A stretch of DNA of 64,000 nucleotides from NCBI GenBank assembly GCA_964023275.1, contig OZ029917.1, positions 19,334,488-19,398,487 of the forward strand, in the 5' to 3' direction. The position numbers were made by a program, and so were the translations under genes. Below are positions 1-10,719 of the stretch, in pieces. This DNA is from Norana najaformis (taxonomy: Eukaryota; Annelida; Clitellata; Crassiclitellata; Hormogastridae). Each line of letters starts with the position of its first letter. Positions within the stretch are counted from its first letter, which is position 1. A model generated the notes under the pieces. The model saw only the letters and a list, made by a program, of their open reading frames with translations, did not search any database and was not told the origin of the DNA.

Positions 1-400
1 GTAATAGTAGCCTACAAAATCGTAATCGTATCGTAATCGTAAACGAGATTTTAACCTCGCCCAACGAAAGCTAAGTAGCGGGAAACAGCTTATTCACAGG
101 CGCTCGGTCAAAACAAAATCGTTAGGCAGGAGGGTTAGAAACGGTTCCAGGTTAAGATCCAAGAGGCAGGCAAGCCGTTGGATGAATGGATATTTGGAAT
201 TTGAGCGACAAGATATATAAGGGAAAGAAGAGGAACTAGGATAGGATCTGTGGAAGATGAATGTTTTTAGTTTTGAGTGAAAGACCTGCGCAGAGATTAC
301 AAGGGGTGAAGTGTTGGCGAGTTCGTATGATGGGTCAGATAAATGTCATAATTCTGACTGGAGTTTATTCCAGAGGGGAGGAGCCGTATAATCGAGCTTT
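1..400 (-). mobile_element. LINE 3' end with TTACGA tail, copy 1
   Basis: On the minus strand this reads ...GGAATAAACTCC, a TTTCACTCAAAACTAAAAACATT block, then AGCGCCTGTGAATAAGCTG, CTTTCGTTGGGCG and a TTACGATTACG tail at the window edge. The coding part corresponds to the end of a reverse transcriptase (FHSKLKTFLFHRSYPDS type). 5' truncated, as LINE insertions usually are. Confidence 0.7.
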
Positions 401-589
401 TAAACCTGGCTAACTAAACCTTAGCCTATAATTTCCCGCTCGCGGCCTTTCTCAATCCATCAGCTTCTTTTTGTTAAGGGAAGCAACTAATTGCTGATAA
501 TTGTTAAAATTCACCAAACTAAACACTAAACTGTGCTAAGCTGTGCGTCACAGAATTGCACTATACACTGTCAGGTTAAATTACCATAT

Positions 590-770
590 AGTGATTGCAT
601 GCAGCCCAATGGTTGAGCGCTGACCAAATAGTCTAGCGCGGTGGTAGGATCGAACCTCCTGTTTGATTGTCACTCTGTATCGACCTTCCAAAACTCCTTT
701 ATGCATATTTGTAAAGGTCATCGACAGATGCTTGCTATTAGATAGCCGTGCTATCTCCTACAAAACATTC
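590..770 (+). repeat. tRNA-derived SINE family A, diverged copy
   Basis: Has an A-box-like TGGTTGAGCGCTG, a B-box-like GGATCGAACC and a 3' part (TAGATAGCCGTGCTATC, CAATAAAG) that parallels the copy at 35430. Confidence 0.5.
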
Positions 771-844
771 AATAAAGTCTACATGAATAGGTGTTCAAGG
801 GAGAACTCAGAAGGAACCATATGCGTCCCGCTAAACAGAATCTT

Positions 845-1000
845 GGCACGCCGGTCGATTGGATAGAGTGCTCCGCATGTAATGCAGAGAGTGAGGGTTC
901 GAGCCTCCTCTTAGATGGTTACTGTATAGAGACCTTGAGAAAGTCCTTCACTCAGTTGTTTCGCGCCTCAGATTCAGATTTACTGACCTTGCACGCGTAG
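845..1000 (+). repeat. tRNA-derived SINE family A
   Basis: GTCGATTGGATAGAGTG (A box) and GAGGGTTCGAGCCTCC (B box), followed by AGATGGTTACTGT and AAGTCCTTCA. These blocks recur almost unchanged at 35445-35545, which proves a dispersed family. RNA polymerase III internal promoter type. Confidence 0.75.
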
Positions 1001-1015
1001 AAAATGCATAATAAG

Positions 1016-1110
1016 AATGATGATGATGATGATGATGATGATGACGATGACGACGACGACGATTATGATGATGATAATAATAGCAACAATAACAATAATA
1101 ATAAAGAAAA
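1016..1110 (+). repeat. (GAT)n/(GAC)n microsatellite
   Basis: Long GAT run, then AAT/AAC. It lies in the ABCA3-like intron just beyond exon 2. Poly-Asp and poly-Ile frames over it are artefacts. Confidence 0.9.
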
Positions 1111-1128
1111 TGAAGTTGGTCAGCCTAC

Positions 1129-1425
1129 CTGGTACCTTTCCACCGTAGGTGTCGTTGCCCTGCCTTGGCCCAACTCTATTCATCGTGGGGTACATGAAGT
1201 CGGTCAGCCACCCGGTCTTCGTGGTTTTGTTGGAGTATCCGAATGAGGAGGCGTACTGCTCGGCCCTCAGACGAATCTTGTAGACAATGTTTTTGGGCAG
1301 AGACGTCTCATTGCTCAGCTGGAATACGATGCCACCAAATACGTTGCTCACCGTACTCAGACTATCGACGAGGCTCTGCTCAGAGTCGTACGCCAGGTCT
1401 GTGTCATAAGCAACGACATATGCAA
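1129..1425 (-). CDS. ABCA3-like exon 2
   Basis: 99 codons of luminal loop. Two nearby acceptors exist: CAG ending at 1434 and TAG ending at 1426. Only the latter agrees with the phase of exon 1. Donor GTAGGC starts at 1128. A small skipped exon in the 4.4-kb intron cannot be excluded. Confidence 0.8.
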
Positions 1426-4400
1426 CTATGTTCCTGATATCATCATTATCGTCATCATCATCAGCAGTAGCAGCATTAGCATCATCATAGCACGTGACAT
1501 AAAGACGTCTACGAAAATTAAAATAAGGATGACTAACGAAGAAGACGAATGCGAAGAAGAATGCGAAGAACAAGAACGCGAAGAAGAAAAAGAACGCGAA
1601 GAAGAAGAAGTAGAAGAAGAAGAAGAATTGATTGATTGAATGAAATTTTTATTGACATCAGAGCACCAACATATCAGAAAAGTATAACATAAAATACAAT
1701 ACGCGATAGCATATGCACATTGCTGGTGCAAGTCAATGGGTCAACGGAAAATGGTCAGACAGACCCCCTTAAAACTCGGCTAGCCCACTTACAATGTTAA
1801 TATTTGGCGATTATACAAACATGGTAACTTTGACATATGACAACTGTGCAAAGATTAAAAGGGTATGACAGATTACAGATTACACAGTAAAAATAACATT
1901 ATTATAAATCAAGTAATTATTTTCAACACAAACCAAAAACATATATAATAACTAATTACATGTTAACACGGTAATACAGACTAATCAAGTATTTCTTTAA
2001 TCTAGTTTTAAACAGATTAATAGTCATTATATTTCGTACATTATCTGGAAGAGAATTCCATATTGCCGGGCCAGTTCGTTTAATAGAATGCTGCTTTAAC
2101 TTAGTTCTAGCAGTGCCACTACGATAATTAACTGATGCCCTGGTATTATAAGCATGCACTTCAGATCCCAGGTAAAAGAATTTATCAAAATTTGAGGGCA
2201 ACAATGCCGATGATACCGAAACATGAACAAACTCATCTGTAATTTTGTTATATCTCGTAGTCGCAATATTCTGTACAATAGAAATGTGGGTTTAGTGCTA
2301 GATGACCAGCGTAGATTTAAGATAACTCGAATGGCTCGTTTCTGTAGGATTTGAAGTGCATTCAAAGGAGAGGGATAATTTGAGCCCCATGATATATTAC
2401 AGTAAGAAAGGTATGGGAAAATAAAAGCATAATATGAACTGAGCAGAGGAAATTTTAACAAGCAATGTCGGATGCGGGACAAAATACTAATGTTTTTTTG
2501 CAATCTTTTGGATATGAGGTCTATGTGATCCTTCCATGTCAAATTCTGATCCAGGTAAACACCTAAAAACTTACAGGATGTAGTTTGGTTGATCAATTTA
2601 CCATCCATAATAATCTTGTAATTGTCTGCAGTGAATGGCTTGCGGTGAGAACGAAAAATAACAAAATTAGTCATTTCACTGTTAAGAGATAATTTGTTAG
2701 CTCTATAGCAAGAACAGATGGACTGAATCTCCTGGTTAGCTCTTTCAAACAAAGAAATTAAGGATTTATCTGAAATAAAGACATTGGTGTTTTCAGCACA
2801 GTACAAAATGAAAATTTTTTGAGGTATTTGGCAAGTCATAAACATATATTAGGAAAAGCAATGGCACTAAAACAGAGTCCTGTGAAACTCCACAAGTAAC
2901 CAGTTTGTTAACAGAAAAAACACCATTAAAATAAACATACTGGGATCTATTCCTAAGGTATTCAGAGATCCAGTGGAGATTAATACCTCTCCTAGCATAG
3001 TGTTCTGGGTTTTTTAGCAGAATTTGGTGGTCTACCGTGTCAAAAGCTTTAGACAAATCGAAGAAAGTTCCTAGAGAAAATTCATTATTGCGAAGAAGAA
3101 GAATGCGAAGAAGAAGAAGATGATGATGATGAAGATGAAGATGAAGAAGATGAAGAAAAATGCGAGGAAGAAGATGATGATGAAGAAGAAAGAGATGAAG
3201 AAGATGATAATGAAGAAGAAGATGAAGAAGATGAAGAATGAAGAAGATTGAAGATGATGAAGAACGAAGAAGAATAAAGAAGAAGAAGATGATGATGATA
3301 ATGGTAAGGGGAGAATAAGTTGGAGATTGCAATATAACTGTTGTTGCATGCTGGAACGAGCAGGCTCGTAGTCGTTATGGTGTAGAATCAGTATACAACG
3401 TTCTAGGTTTTAAATCTTTCTTTTCACGATAGTATCAAACATTCTACTCCAAATTGGTAACTTCAGACAGCAGTCACGCCAACGCACATGACACTCGACA
3501 TTCGACACTCGACTCTGGACAATCGAACTCGACTTCAAAAACGGTAACAGCAGACAGCAGTCACGTCAAGACACTCGAACTCTCTTAACAGTTTAGGCTC
3601 TCTCTTTTTATATCCTTTCTTCGACCAATGAGACAACACGCCTCCATACACTCCTTCAACCACTCCTTCAAGCAGAAGTGCCTAAGCACTTGCTACTACC
3701 AGACTGTTGCATGGACACGTGTCACCACCAGACACAAACAGACAGACACTCTTCCCGCTCACATGTTTCTTTGCAACATACCCCCACCCCGACCAACAGA
3801 AGAAGGAACCCAACGGGTGACCGACCACCTTAATTAAAACATTCTCACTGTAAACATAACTATGCAAGCTATTCCAAACATAGTCCATATCATGCTCATC
3901 AAATTCAAGACACAATCAATTACTAATACGACCTATAACCATAAAAATACAATCGCACGACATACCCTTATCATCCTTCAGCAACTACATAGCAAACATC
4001 AATCCAACTACTAACAGTGTTACCTATACTGGATCATTAGAAATCTCGGAACAACAAATGCAACAAGCATTCAAAGTCACACGGATTAATACCAAGCGCA
4101 CGACCGCACAAAATCCAATACCTGGTCAAAAATAGCCATACGGACTAGGGGACGTGTTCAAAACACCCCACAAAAACTCAAGTATGGACAAAACAAAGTC
4201 CGAGACTGTTATGAAACCAGAAACTACACGATTCAATTTGTCCATACCAAACCCACCACATATAGAAACAATATCAACTCCATTCTCATTCGACAACATA
4301 CTGCCAATGAATCATCCCAACAGAACAAATACAAACGCATTAAACAGCCTAACGATTTATGAAAAGTACACGCGGTGTACACAAGAAACCCTTTGCCTGA

Positions 4401-6179
4401 TCGAAAACAGTACAGTCCTCAAGACGAATAAAGTGTACACGACACACTCTCAAAGACACAGACACGGGTAATTAACAATAAATGACTCAAACAGTCAGAC
4501 CAGCCAGCTCATCCCTAACTATCCACACGCTAACATCCATACACGACTTCCAAACACATGGTAACTGGAGCTTAGTAACTACGGACAAAACATTAATCAC
4601 AAATTATTACATACACAAAACTCACCAAATCTCAACGAGGCACCACAAAATCCCCTCAAAACAATGATCCTACAGATCAATATACAACTCTCCATCACAC
4701 AACAATTTGGACAACGACCAGATATATATTCCTGGAAAATCCGAATCCTAGGCAACTTTCCGAAACATTGGGTGCAAATGCAATGTGGTCCATTATTGTT
4801 TCGTATGTATAAAATGTATAAAACCACAAATTCGTGAGTTTGCAATGGAGGAGTACTGTTTTTAAAGAATGAAAGCAAAGTGAAACAATGAAGGCAGAGA
4901 TACCATGATATGGAAATAGATCTGCCTGTATTCTAGAACTGGGGTAATGTGAGCATGAATAGTGTGATTAGCGTCGATCACCCAGACGTCACTGATTCCT
5001 CCCCACGTGATGTACCTGTCGATTAGTCGCGGGTAAATTTTATAGAGGGGAGTTGATCTTTCGCTCTTTAGTCTAAGCGCAGGAAAGGATCGTACGGCAG
5101 CAGTACCAGCAGCCGCCGCCGCCGCAGCAGCAGCAGCAGTAGCAGCAGGCTTCCTAAGGGTGACCTCGTGCAGGAAGTATATTCACCTGAGCATACTACA
5201 AGTGAAGATTACAAGTGACAACATGGCAGCTATGATGGGGTGTTGTTTGGGATTGGAGCGGAAAGAAGGATAAGAGGAAGAAGGGGAGTCACGACAGGAT
5301 CTGTGAAAGAGGAATGTTTTCAGTTTTGAGTGAAAACCCAGTGCAAAAATTGCAAGCGGTGGAGCATAGGTGAGTTTGTATGATGCGAGTTGGTGTGCTG
5401 GACCGTCAACCAAGAGCTCGTGTTTAGCATAGGCTACAGAACCGCATTCTATCATCTTCGAAGTAGATTTAGGGTTTATATAGTTATGTACATTTTGCAG
5501 ATTTGAAATTTTCCTGCATCTTGTGGGCGGTAGGTTAAGTTCTACAGGCCCAAAGTTCCCTAATCGGACTCAGAGACCTAGCAGAAGACGGTTTATTCGA
5601 CGGACGTAGACCGTATCTCTTTAAAAGAGTCAGAAAAATGGAGCCGTTACAGAAGGGGACTCCTGCCGCTATGATTGAATGAGTGTGAGTGAGATTGAGC
5701 GAGCGAGCGAGCAGTCAGTCAGTCACTCACTATAAGCGTCATGAATGAGTGCATGGATTGTTCACAAGATGAAGTGCCTAATATAGACAGTGTATTAATT
5801 AACGAGCGACTTAATGCCTAAATATCTGAAGGAAATAATGAAACTTACCAGGAGATGTTGTCATGTTCATAAGTTCCACTGCCCTGTTCATGATTCTTGT
5901 GGTGAGAGTAGTGTTCGGGGTGTAGGCCAGTCTCCAGAGCCTTCCGCCGGGAACCACCAGATGCGAGTAGTTGATGCCAGTGACCGCGAAGCTGGGGAAG
6001 ATGGTCGGGTTGGCGATGTACTGGGAACTGATCAGGAAACGGAACATGAGAAGGACGAAGGCGAAGAGCGCTGGCAGGATGATCTGGACGACCGTCAACG
6101 GGATCTTCTTCTTCTGCAGCAGCCAATTCTTCCAGACGAGCAGCCAGAACTGATCCCAGCTTCGGGAACAGCAGCCCAT
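1129..6179 (-). CDS. ABCA3-like ABC transporter, first two exons (partial gene)
   Basis: ABCA transporters are full-length lipid exporters with a large luminal loop after the first membrane helix. Two minus-strand exons are visible. 6179-5849 encodes the start (MGCCSRSWDQFWLLVWKNWL), a first helix around residues 27-48 and the start of the loop with RLAYTPN (human ABCA3 ELAYIPS). 1425-1129 encodes loop sequence with GGIVFQ, LRLRAEQY-like residues, GWLTDFMYP and GPRQGN, matching the AAVVFE...GWHTTSLFP...GPRE series of ABCA3. The join is phase consistent (phase 1 donor GTAAGT at 5848, TAG acceptor at 1426). Everything downstream, including both ATPase cassettes, is beyond position 1. The exact ABCA member is uncertain. 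Confidence 0.85.
1535..1628 (+). repeat. (GAA)n microsatellite
   Basis: Imperfect GAAGAA/GCGAAGAA run adjoining the LINE 3' end. Confidence 0.9.
1628..3090 (-). pseudogene. decayed CR1/L2-like LINE, reverse transcriptase remnant
   Basis: Minus strand. Reading frames at 3090-2793, 2845-2096 and 2204-1956 together give RT blocks: FDLSKAFDTVDHQIL, GVSQDSVLVPLLFLIYV, KFLGVYLDQNLTW and the C-terminal GPAIWNSLP...FKTRLKKYL. The frames are offset, so at least two frameshifts have broken it. The catalytic YADD block reads CAEN. The 5' end is truncated against a GAA/GAT microsatellite. The 3' end carries ATTC/AATC repeats near 1628-1650. Confidence 0.85.
3090..3303 (+). repeat. (GAA)n(GAT)n microsatellite
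   Basis: Imperfect triplet repeat of about 210 bp at the truncated 5' end of the LINE. Frames over it are artefacts. Confidence 0.9.
3304..5100. other. A/C-rich stretch without recognised gene
   Basis: Base use is strikingly A/C rich on the + strand from about 3450 to 4720, then reverts. Frames at 4154-4471 and 4482-4667 do not resemble any known protein. It could be part of an inserted element in the long ABCA3-like intron. Confidence 0.4.
5103..5152 (+). repeat. (CAG)n/(CCG)n microsatellite
   Basis: CAGCAGTACCAGCAGCCGCC and CAGCAGCAGCAGCAGTAGCA run. Confidence 0.85.
5217..5460 (-). mobile_element. LINE 3' end family, copy 2 (tail lost)
   Basis: Minus-strand frame has FHSKLKTFLFHRSCRDSPSSS, the RT C-terminus shared with the other TTACGA-tailed copies. 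The 3' untranslated part and tail are missing. Confidence 0.65.
5849..6179 (-). CDS. ABCA3-like exon 1
   Basis: 110 codons and one base. LLVWKNWLLQKKK just before the hydrophobic helix is the typical ABCA N-terminus (LLLWKNYTLQKRK in ABCA3). N-glycosylation sequons follow in the luminal loop (NYS, NTT, NMT). Strong donor GTAAGT. The ATG at 6179 is the only suitable start. Confidence 0.88.
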
Positions 6180-6850
6180 CGCGCTCGATCCTCCGGCAAT
6201 GGAACTCGAGGTTTAACAAATGCACAGCCCTTCCTAATTAACCGGAATGGTGTCGGTAAACGAAGCCTATCAAATCTACTCTCGAAACAAGCTCATCTAA
6301 ATTATATGAATCAGCAGGAGGTCAATCCCAAACAGATAGATCACAATCTTTGGGCCTTTCTATTTCACGGAAACCGGTTTATATAGCAAACAGCCAGTTT
6401 GATTTTGAACAAGTTATTGAACTCTTTGGATTTATAACGGTCTCAAGTGAAGAATGTAGAAGCTTCAGCATGTGGGCTTCAATAAAAAAAGACTCGGGCC
6501 CGCAGGCCTGCTGTCGGATCTCAATGTCAACACTTAACATTATTCAACACTAAACGTTCATTTGTGTTTGTTTTTTAAGATAAACCGACTTATACAAACA
6601 GAGCGGCACACTAAATATTGAGCACAATAAATTGTAATTTCCCTTTTGTGTGTTGTGTTAAGGTTTTTAAGCATTAATTGGCATTTCAGTAAGAAATTGT
6701 TTCTAAAGAGATGGGTACAATTTTCTGTGCTCATTTATTGACATGTTTGATACGGACATGTAAGCCTATGTACTGTATATAACCGAGCTCATTTAAGTAC
6801 GTATGAAAGTATTATCAAACTTAGTCAGTTAAGTAGTTGTTGGAGAAAAG
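6180..6850 (-). promoter_or_regulatory. 5' flank of the ABCA3-like gene
   Basis: No coding exon was recognised upstream of the ATG at 6179. The sequence should include the 5' UTR and possibly the promoter, read leftward. No clear TATA box was found on the minus strand. Confidence 0.3.
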
Positions 6851-6858
6851 AAGAGAGT

Positions 6859-7026
6859 ATGGCTAGACAGGTAAGACTTAGTCAGCAGCTGAACGATATA
6901 GGATACGACTTCTTAAGCTCTGCCTCGAGATATAGCGGCCAGTTGCTTAGACTAGCCAGTGCAACATTAGGAACAGATGTTGCCTTAACCAATTCTAAGA
7001 AGAGGCTTATAATCTTCAGAAGCTAG
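6859..7026 (+). CDS. short unrecognised ORF behind a TATA-like motif
   Basis: 55 codons starting MARQVRLSQQLNDIGYDFLS and ending RLIIFRS. A TATATAA motif stands 77 bp before (6776-6782). The following 550 bp is rich in CAG/AGC. It has no known domain; it may be a leader of an old retroelement or chance. Low confidence that it is translated. Confidence 0.15.
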   Translation: MARQVRLSQQLNDIGYDFLSSASRYSGQLLRLASATLGTDVALTNSKKRLIIFRS

Positions 7027-7739
7027 GCCCCTAAAAAGCAGGCCACGAATAGATAGAGCGAACGGAAGGAATTAGGTTAGAAGGGCAATCTAAGTAAAGA
7101 TTTGACCAGCAGTAGCAGCAATAGCAGTAGCAACAGCAGCAGCAGTACCAGCAATATCAGCAGCTAGCCAGTAGCCCCAAGCTACAGCGGTCAGAATCTT
7201 AACACTAGACAAGTGACAAGTGGTACTGCATAGAAAGGCTATTATTAGTAACAATGCAGGTAAGCTATGGAATACAGGAAGAGTGCAGCTTAGTCAAAGG
7301 TATACGGCTGAAGCAAGTAGAGAACTCCGAGACAACAAAGACATGCCTCTGAGTACAGCTCTTAGCCAGCTTTGCAAAGTCCACGTAGGAGCCGCAGTCC
7401 GGTCAGCAGGTCAGCAGGGAGACTGAAGACAGGAATTAGGCTGCTCAGCAGTTCAGAAGTCAGTCGAAGCTTAGACGCAACAGAATACAGTCGAAACTCA
7501 GAATTCGCTGTCAGAGATAGGACTCAGCAAATTGTAGAGAAGAGAGTCTAGCGTCTTCTGGAGCTACAATAATTGTTATGGGTAGAGTAGACTAAAGTCT
7601 ATCTTCGGCTAAGGCTTCTGACTTGCTCCACAGTTGAAATAGAATCCCGCTCGCTTTACTACAGACACTGGTTGAAAGACACTCATGTTACGAATGACAA
7701 TCGAGAATAAACGACGTAAAAGTACAATGCGATGTGGAA

Positions 7740-7860
7740 TGAACCATATCATATATATGATGTTATATATATATGATGATATATATATGATATAATGATA
7801 TATATCATATACATATAGATGATATATATGATATATATAATAGATATATGTACATATGAA
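7740..7860. repeat. imperfect (AT)n/(ATG)n palindromic tract
   Basis: ATATATGATATATATGATAT-type sequence, self-complementary. Confidence 0.85.
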
Positions 7861-7869
7861 GATTGGAAA

Positions 7870-9300
7870 AGAAATGGACTGGTCACTTGGGATCAATTCT
7901 ATTTGGGAAGTGACGTTGATCGTGTGGCTTTTAACAGACAAAACTTACCACCATACAAAGGGGTGGGCTAAATTAGCAGCACTATGAAAGTTCAGGAACT
8001 GGACTTGGGGAGGGCGAGTTACAATTTATTCAGACCATAAAAAACGTTGACGTACTTTTGTCGCGCCAAAAGTGCGAAGCTTATGCGCTGGGCTTTGCCT
8101 TCGCAAGAGTTTGAAGTGTTTTGTTGGCCAGTAAATTAAACATTGCCGCGGATGCCCCAACTCGGATGAGGCCAGATTAATGTAGCCCTGGCAGAGTGAG
8201 GGCTAGGGAAAGGGATAAAAGTAGATCATGAATAAATTGGTTTTGTTTGTTTGTGTTGCATTTTGTTCCTGGACTTCCTCTATCAATGGGATTCGACGAC
8301 AAACTTGTCGAGAGATGCAGATGTCCCAACCGTTAAAACCGGGAGCATCCTCTTGAGGAAGGAGGTATCACGTTCGCCGAATCGTGTTGTCGTCATCAGA
8401 AGGTGCGTCCGCTGGAGCCTCTGGTGATCACGAATGGTTGCTGGAGGGCACCATCCGCGAGCCAAAAAGGACACTTACCTGACTGGAGGGAGTGCCGGAC
8501 AAGTTGAAATAGAGGAGAGAAAGAACTCTCTAGATCAGACCAGACAGAACTCTGTACTTGTAATTCACCTTCTTCTATGTTCCAAATTCGTGGTCCCGGC
8601 TATCGTGACATCCATTGTATCCAGATGAGTCTCCCTCTCTTCAAAATTACATATAGGAGAATCCTGTTGGTAGTCTTTCTCTCACCGAAACTTGCCTCCA
8701 AACGTCTGACACACCTTCCTTCATTGAAGACATAATTCCCCCATCCTTTTCTCTCACTAACAAAATTCCTCCATCCTTTTCTCTCACTAACAAACCTCGG
8801 CCGGATATAATCGGTGGTGGAGTTCCCTTCCTTCACAAATCACTCTTGAAACTTATTCACTTCTCTTCACCTATTCCAACCCTGCAGTCTTTTGAAATCC
8901 TCGTCGCTACCCTAAACTCTGGTAACTATCTCTCATCTTGAGCTCGTTTTTAAAGCACTGGGGTATCGAGTACAATATGCAAAATTTGTTTCGATGTTGT
9001 GGTCCGCAGAGGAACGACGATCGCTGGTAACTAACTTGGACGCATTTGCAAAGTGGGTCCGAGGAAATTACTTAATACCTTTTAGGAGCCATTCTGAGCA
9101 TTAAAAATAGTTCCTTACACTTGAGCAGTACGGATGAGCAGTTCTGATTTATATTAAATCTGAAGTTCAAAACTACATCAAATGTAGGCCCAAGAGCAGG
9201 CCTAATACACAGTGTGATTAAAATTATCGCTTCATAAAATAGGTTGTGTGGGTAGCGCCGAGTCCTTTTAATTCGCATTTGCATTGTAAATTTGTGTATA
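7870..9300. other. no gene recognised
   Basis: Frames at 8283-8474, 8434-8628 and 8600-8836 show no family resemblance and overlap each other. Only a 30-bp duplication stands out. Confidence 0.5.
8735..8795 (+). repeat. 30-bp tandem duplication
   Basis: CCATCCTTTTCTCTCACTAA followed by CAAAATTCCT occurs twice back to back. Confidence 0.75.
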
Positions 9301-9597
9301 CTTAGGGGAGACAGAGGCATAATTGGATGGTTTTTGAAGTACATATCTTTTATAGTTAATAAAAACTCATGGCTTTCTCGGACTCAGAATATGCCTACAG
9401 GCTTAAAGTACTCCTTTGACTAGAATCTACTTAAGCCTGGTCCAGGTTGAAGATAAATGCTATCCTACTATGGTACCCAAAAATCCCGTTATGCCCCACC
9501 CATGGGGTAAAATGGGATATGCATATACCATTAGGCCCCATGATATGCAACATCCAAAAGAAATAATACAGGCCTTAATAAAAAAAATTATAACTTG

Positions 9598-10040
9598 ATC
9601 AACTGTAAATGTGAACGCTTCAGAGAGGTTTGGATGGCGTTGCATAAAGCTTCTCACCCAATCTTCTCCCGCCAATCCTTTACCAGCAGAGCTTTGAAAG
9701 CCATTCCATTCAGCAAGCTGGTAAGCCATGCGTCTCAAATCTACCAATGTCAAACCAAGGAACAGTTCCCCCATTCTCAATGCGTAGCGCACCAAATCCC
9801 CTTCCATGTTATCTGAGAAAGATCGACGTTTTGATCCGAGGGTGTTTGTTGCCTCCTCAGCCATTTTATTTGTATTCTTCACTCTCCTTTCAAGAGATGA
9901 CTTAGGAATTCCATATTTTTTACTTGCTGCGAGATACCCAAGACTTACATCTCTAGCCTCATCAAGGACCATGCCAAAGCTACTTCGTTCCACTTCTGTC
10001 GTTCTGTCTTTCGTTTCCATGCCAGACCATCTGAAATGTG
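9598..10040 (-). pseudogene. transposase N-terminal (CENP-B/psq-type DNA-binding) fragment
   Basis: Minus strand: a psq-like helix-turn-helix (SLGYLAASKKYGIPKSSLER) followed by a second, CENP-B/Tc5-type domain (LGLTLVDLRRMAYQLAEWNG and GEDWVRSFMQRHPNLSEAFT). In intact Tigger proteins a DDE domain follows, but here the frame leaves the family right after RHPNLS. The first part is preceded by a good acceptor (TTTCCACATTTCAG at about 10030), so it could be an exon of a host transcript. Confidence 0.75.
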
Positions 10041-10439
10041 GAAAATAAGGAACTGGGCTTATTAGCGTGCATGAGTCACTAATCCTGTCCTTCACCTTCG
10101 AAGATGTTTTTCTTCCACTCACTGTTATTAGCATAAGCACATTTTAATTATAAACTAGACCTAATACCAAAATAAAAAGCGGCCCATTCTTAACATGTGA
10201 CAAAATGAGATATCTATATATCGTTATGCCCCTAATACTCAAAATTCAAAACCCGCCATTATTGCACAAAGAGGCACGACTTTTGTTACGAGAATATATG
10301 TCACAATATATAACACTACTTGTTCAATACATTGGCTAAATTTAATATAACTCCACATTTTTCAAACATGCCTTGGATTTTCTACGTACCTTACTTGAGC
10401 TATGGTGGAAATCAACTTTTCATCCTAAAATTGACCAGC

Positions 10440-10570
10440 AATGAATTAGCAATTCATTTTACTATTCAAAGTTTATTATATAACACATCTGTAAAAAGCA
10501 TGTCACGTTTATATAACAAAGGCCAAAAACTTCTACCAAATGCATTTTAGTAAAAGCTTTTTTTATTAGT
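10440..10570 (+). repeat. dispersed repeat, copy 1 (inside the pogo-like element)
   Basis: TTTACTATTCAAAGTTTATT, ATAACACATCTGTAAAA and TTCTACCAAAT recur with few changes at 19548-19675. Confidence 0.65.
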
Positions 10571-10719
10571 CACTATCGCAATATTTCTGTTGTCCTTCAC
10601 CTTCGAAAAGGTTTTTACTTCCGGCTGAAAACGTTATTAGCCAACAACAATAAGTATGAAAGAAAATGTTAAAGTTTCTCGTTATACCCAGGTATCCCAT
10701 TATGCCCCGGTCTCCCCTA

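Larger units (their letters stand above)
9305..10717 (-). mobile_element. pogo/Tigger-like DNA transposon with matching ends, TA flanked
   Basis: Left end GGGGAGACAGAGGCATAATT and right end (complement) GGGGAGACCGGGGCATAATG are inverted copies, each flanked by TA (9303-9304 and 10718-10719), the target duplication of Tc1/mariner/pogo elements. Further GTTATGCCCC motifs lie inside at about 9489 and 10225. Its minus-strand frame encodes only the DNA-binding part of a transposase. The DDE catalytic part is absent, so this is a non-autonomous derivative. Confidence 0.8.

Noticed and set aside
1434-1436. CAG acceptor for ABCA3-like exon 2
   Set aside because: It gives a phase that does not fit exon 1 and reads into TAG when joined; the TAG acceptor eight bases on fits.
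980-1573. A 197-residue minus-strand frame read as one protein
   Set aside because: Only the middle part (1425-1129) is real ABCA3-like exon; the two ends are translated microsatellite and intron.
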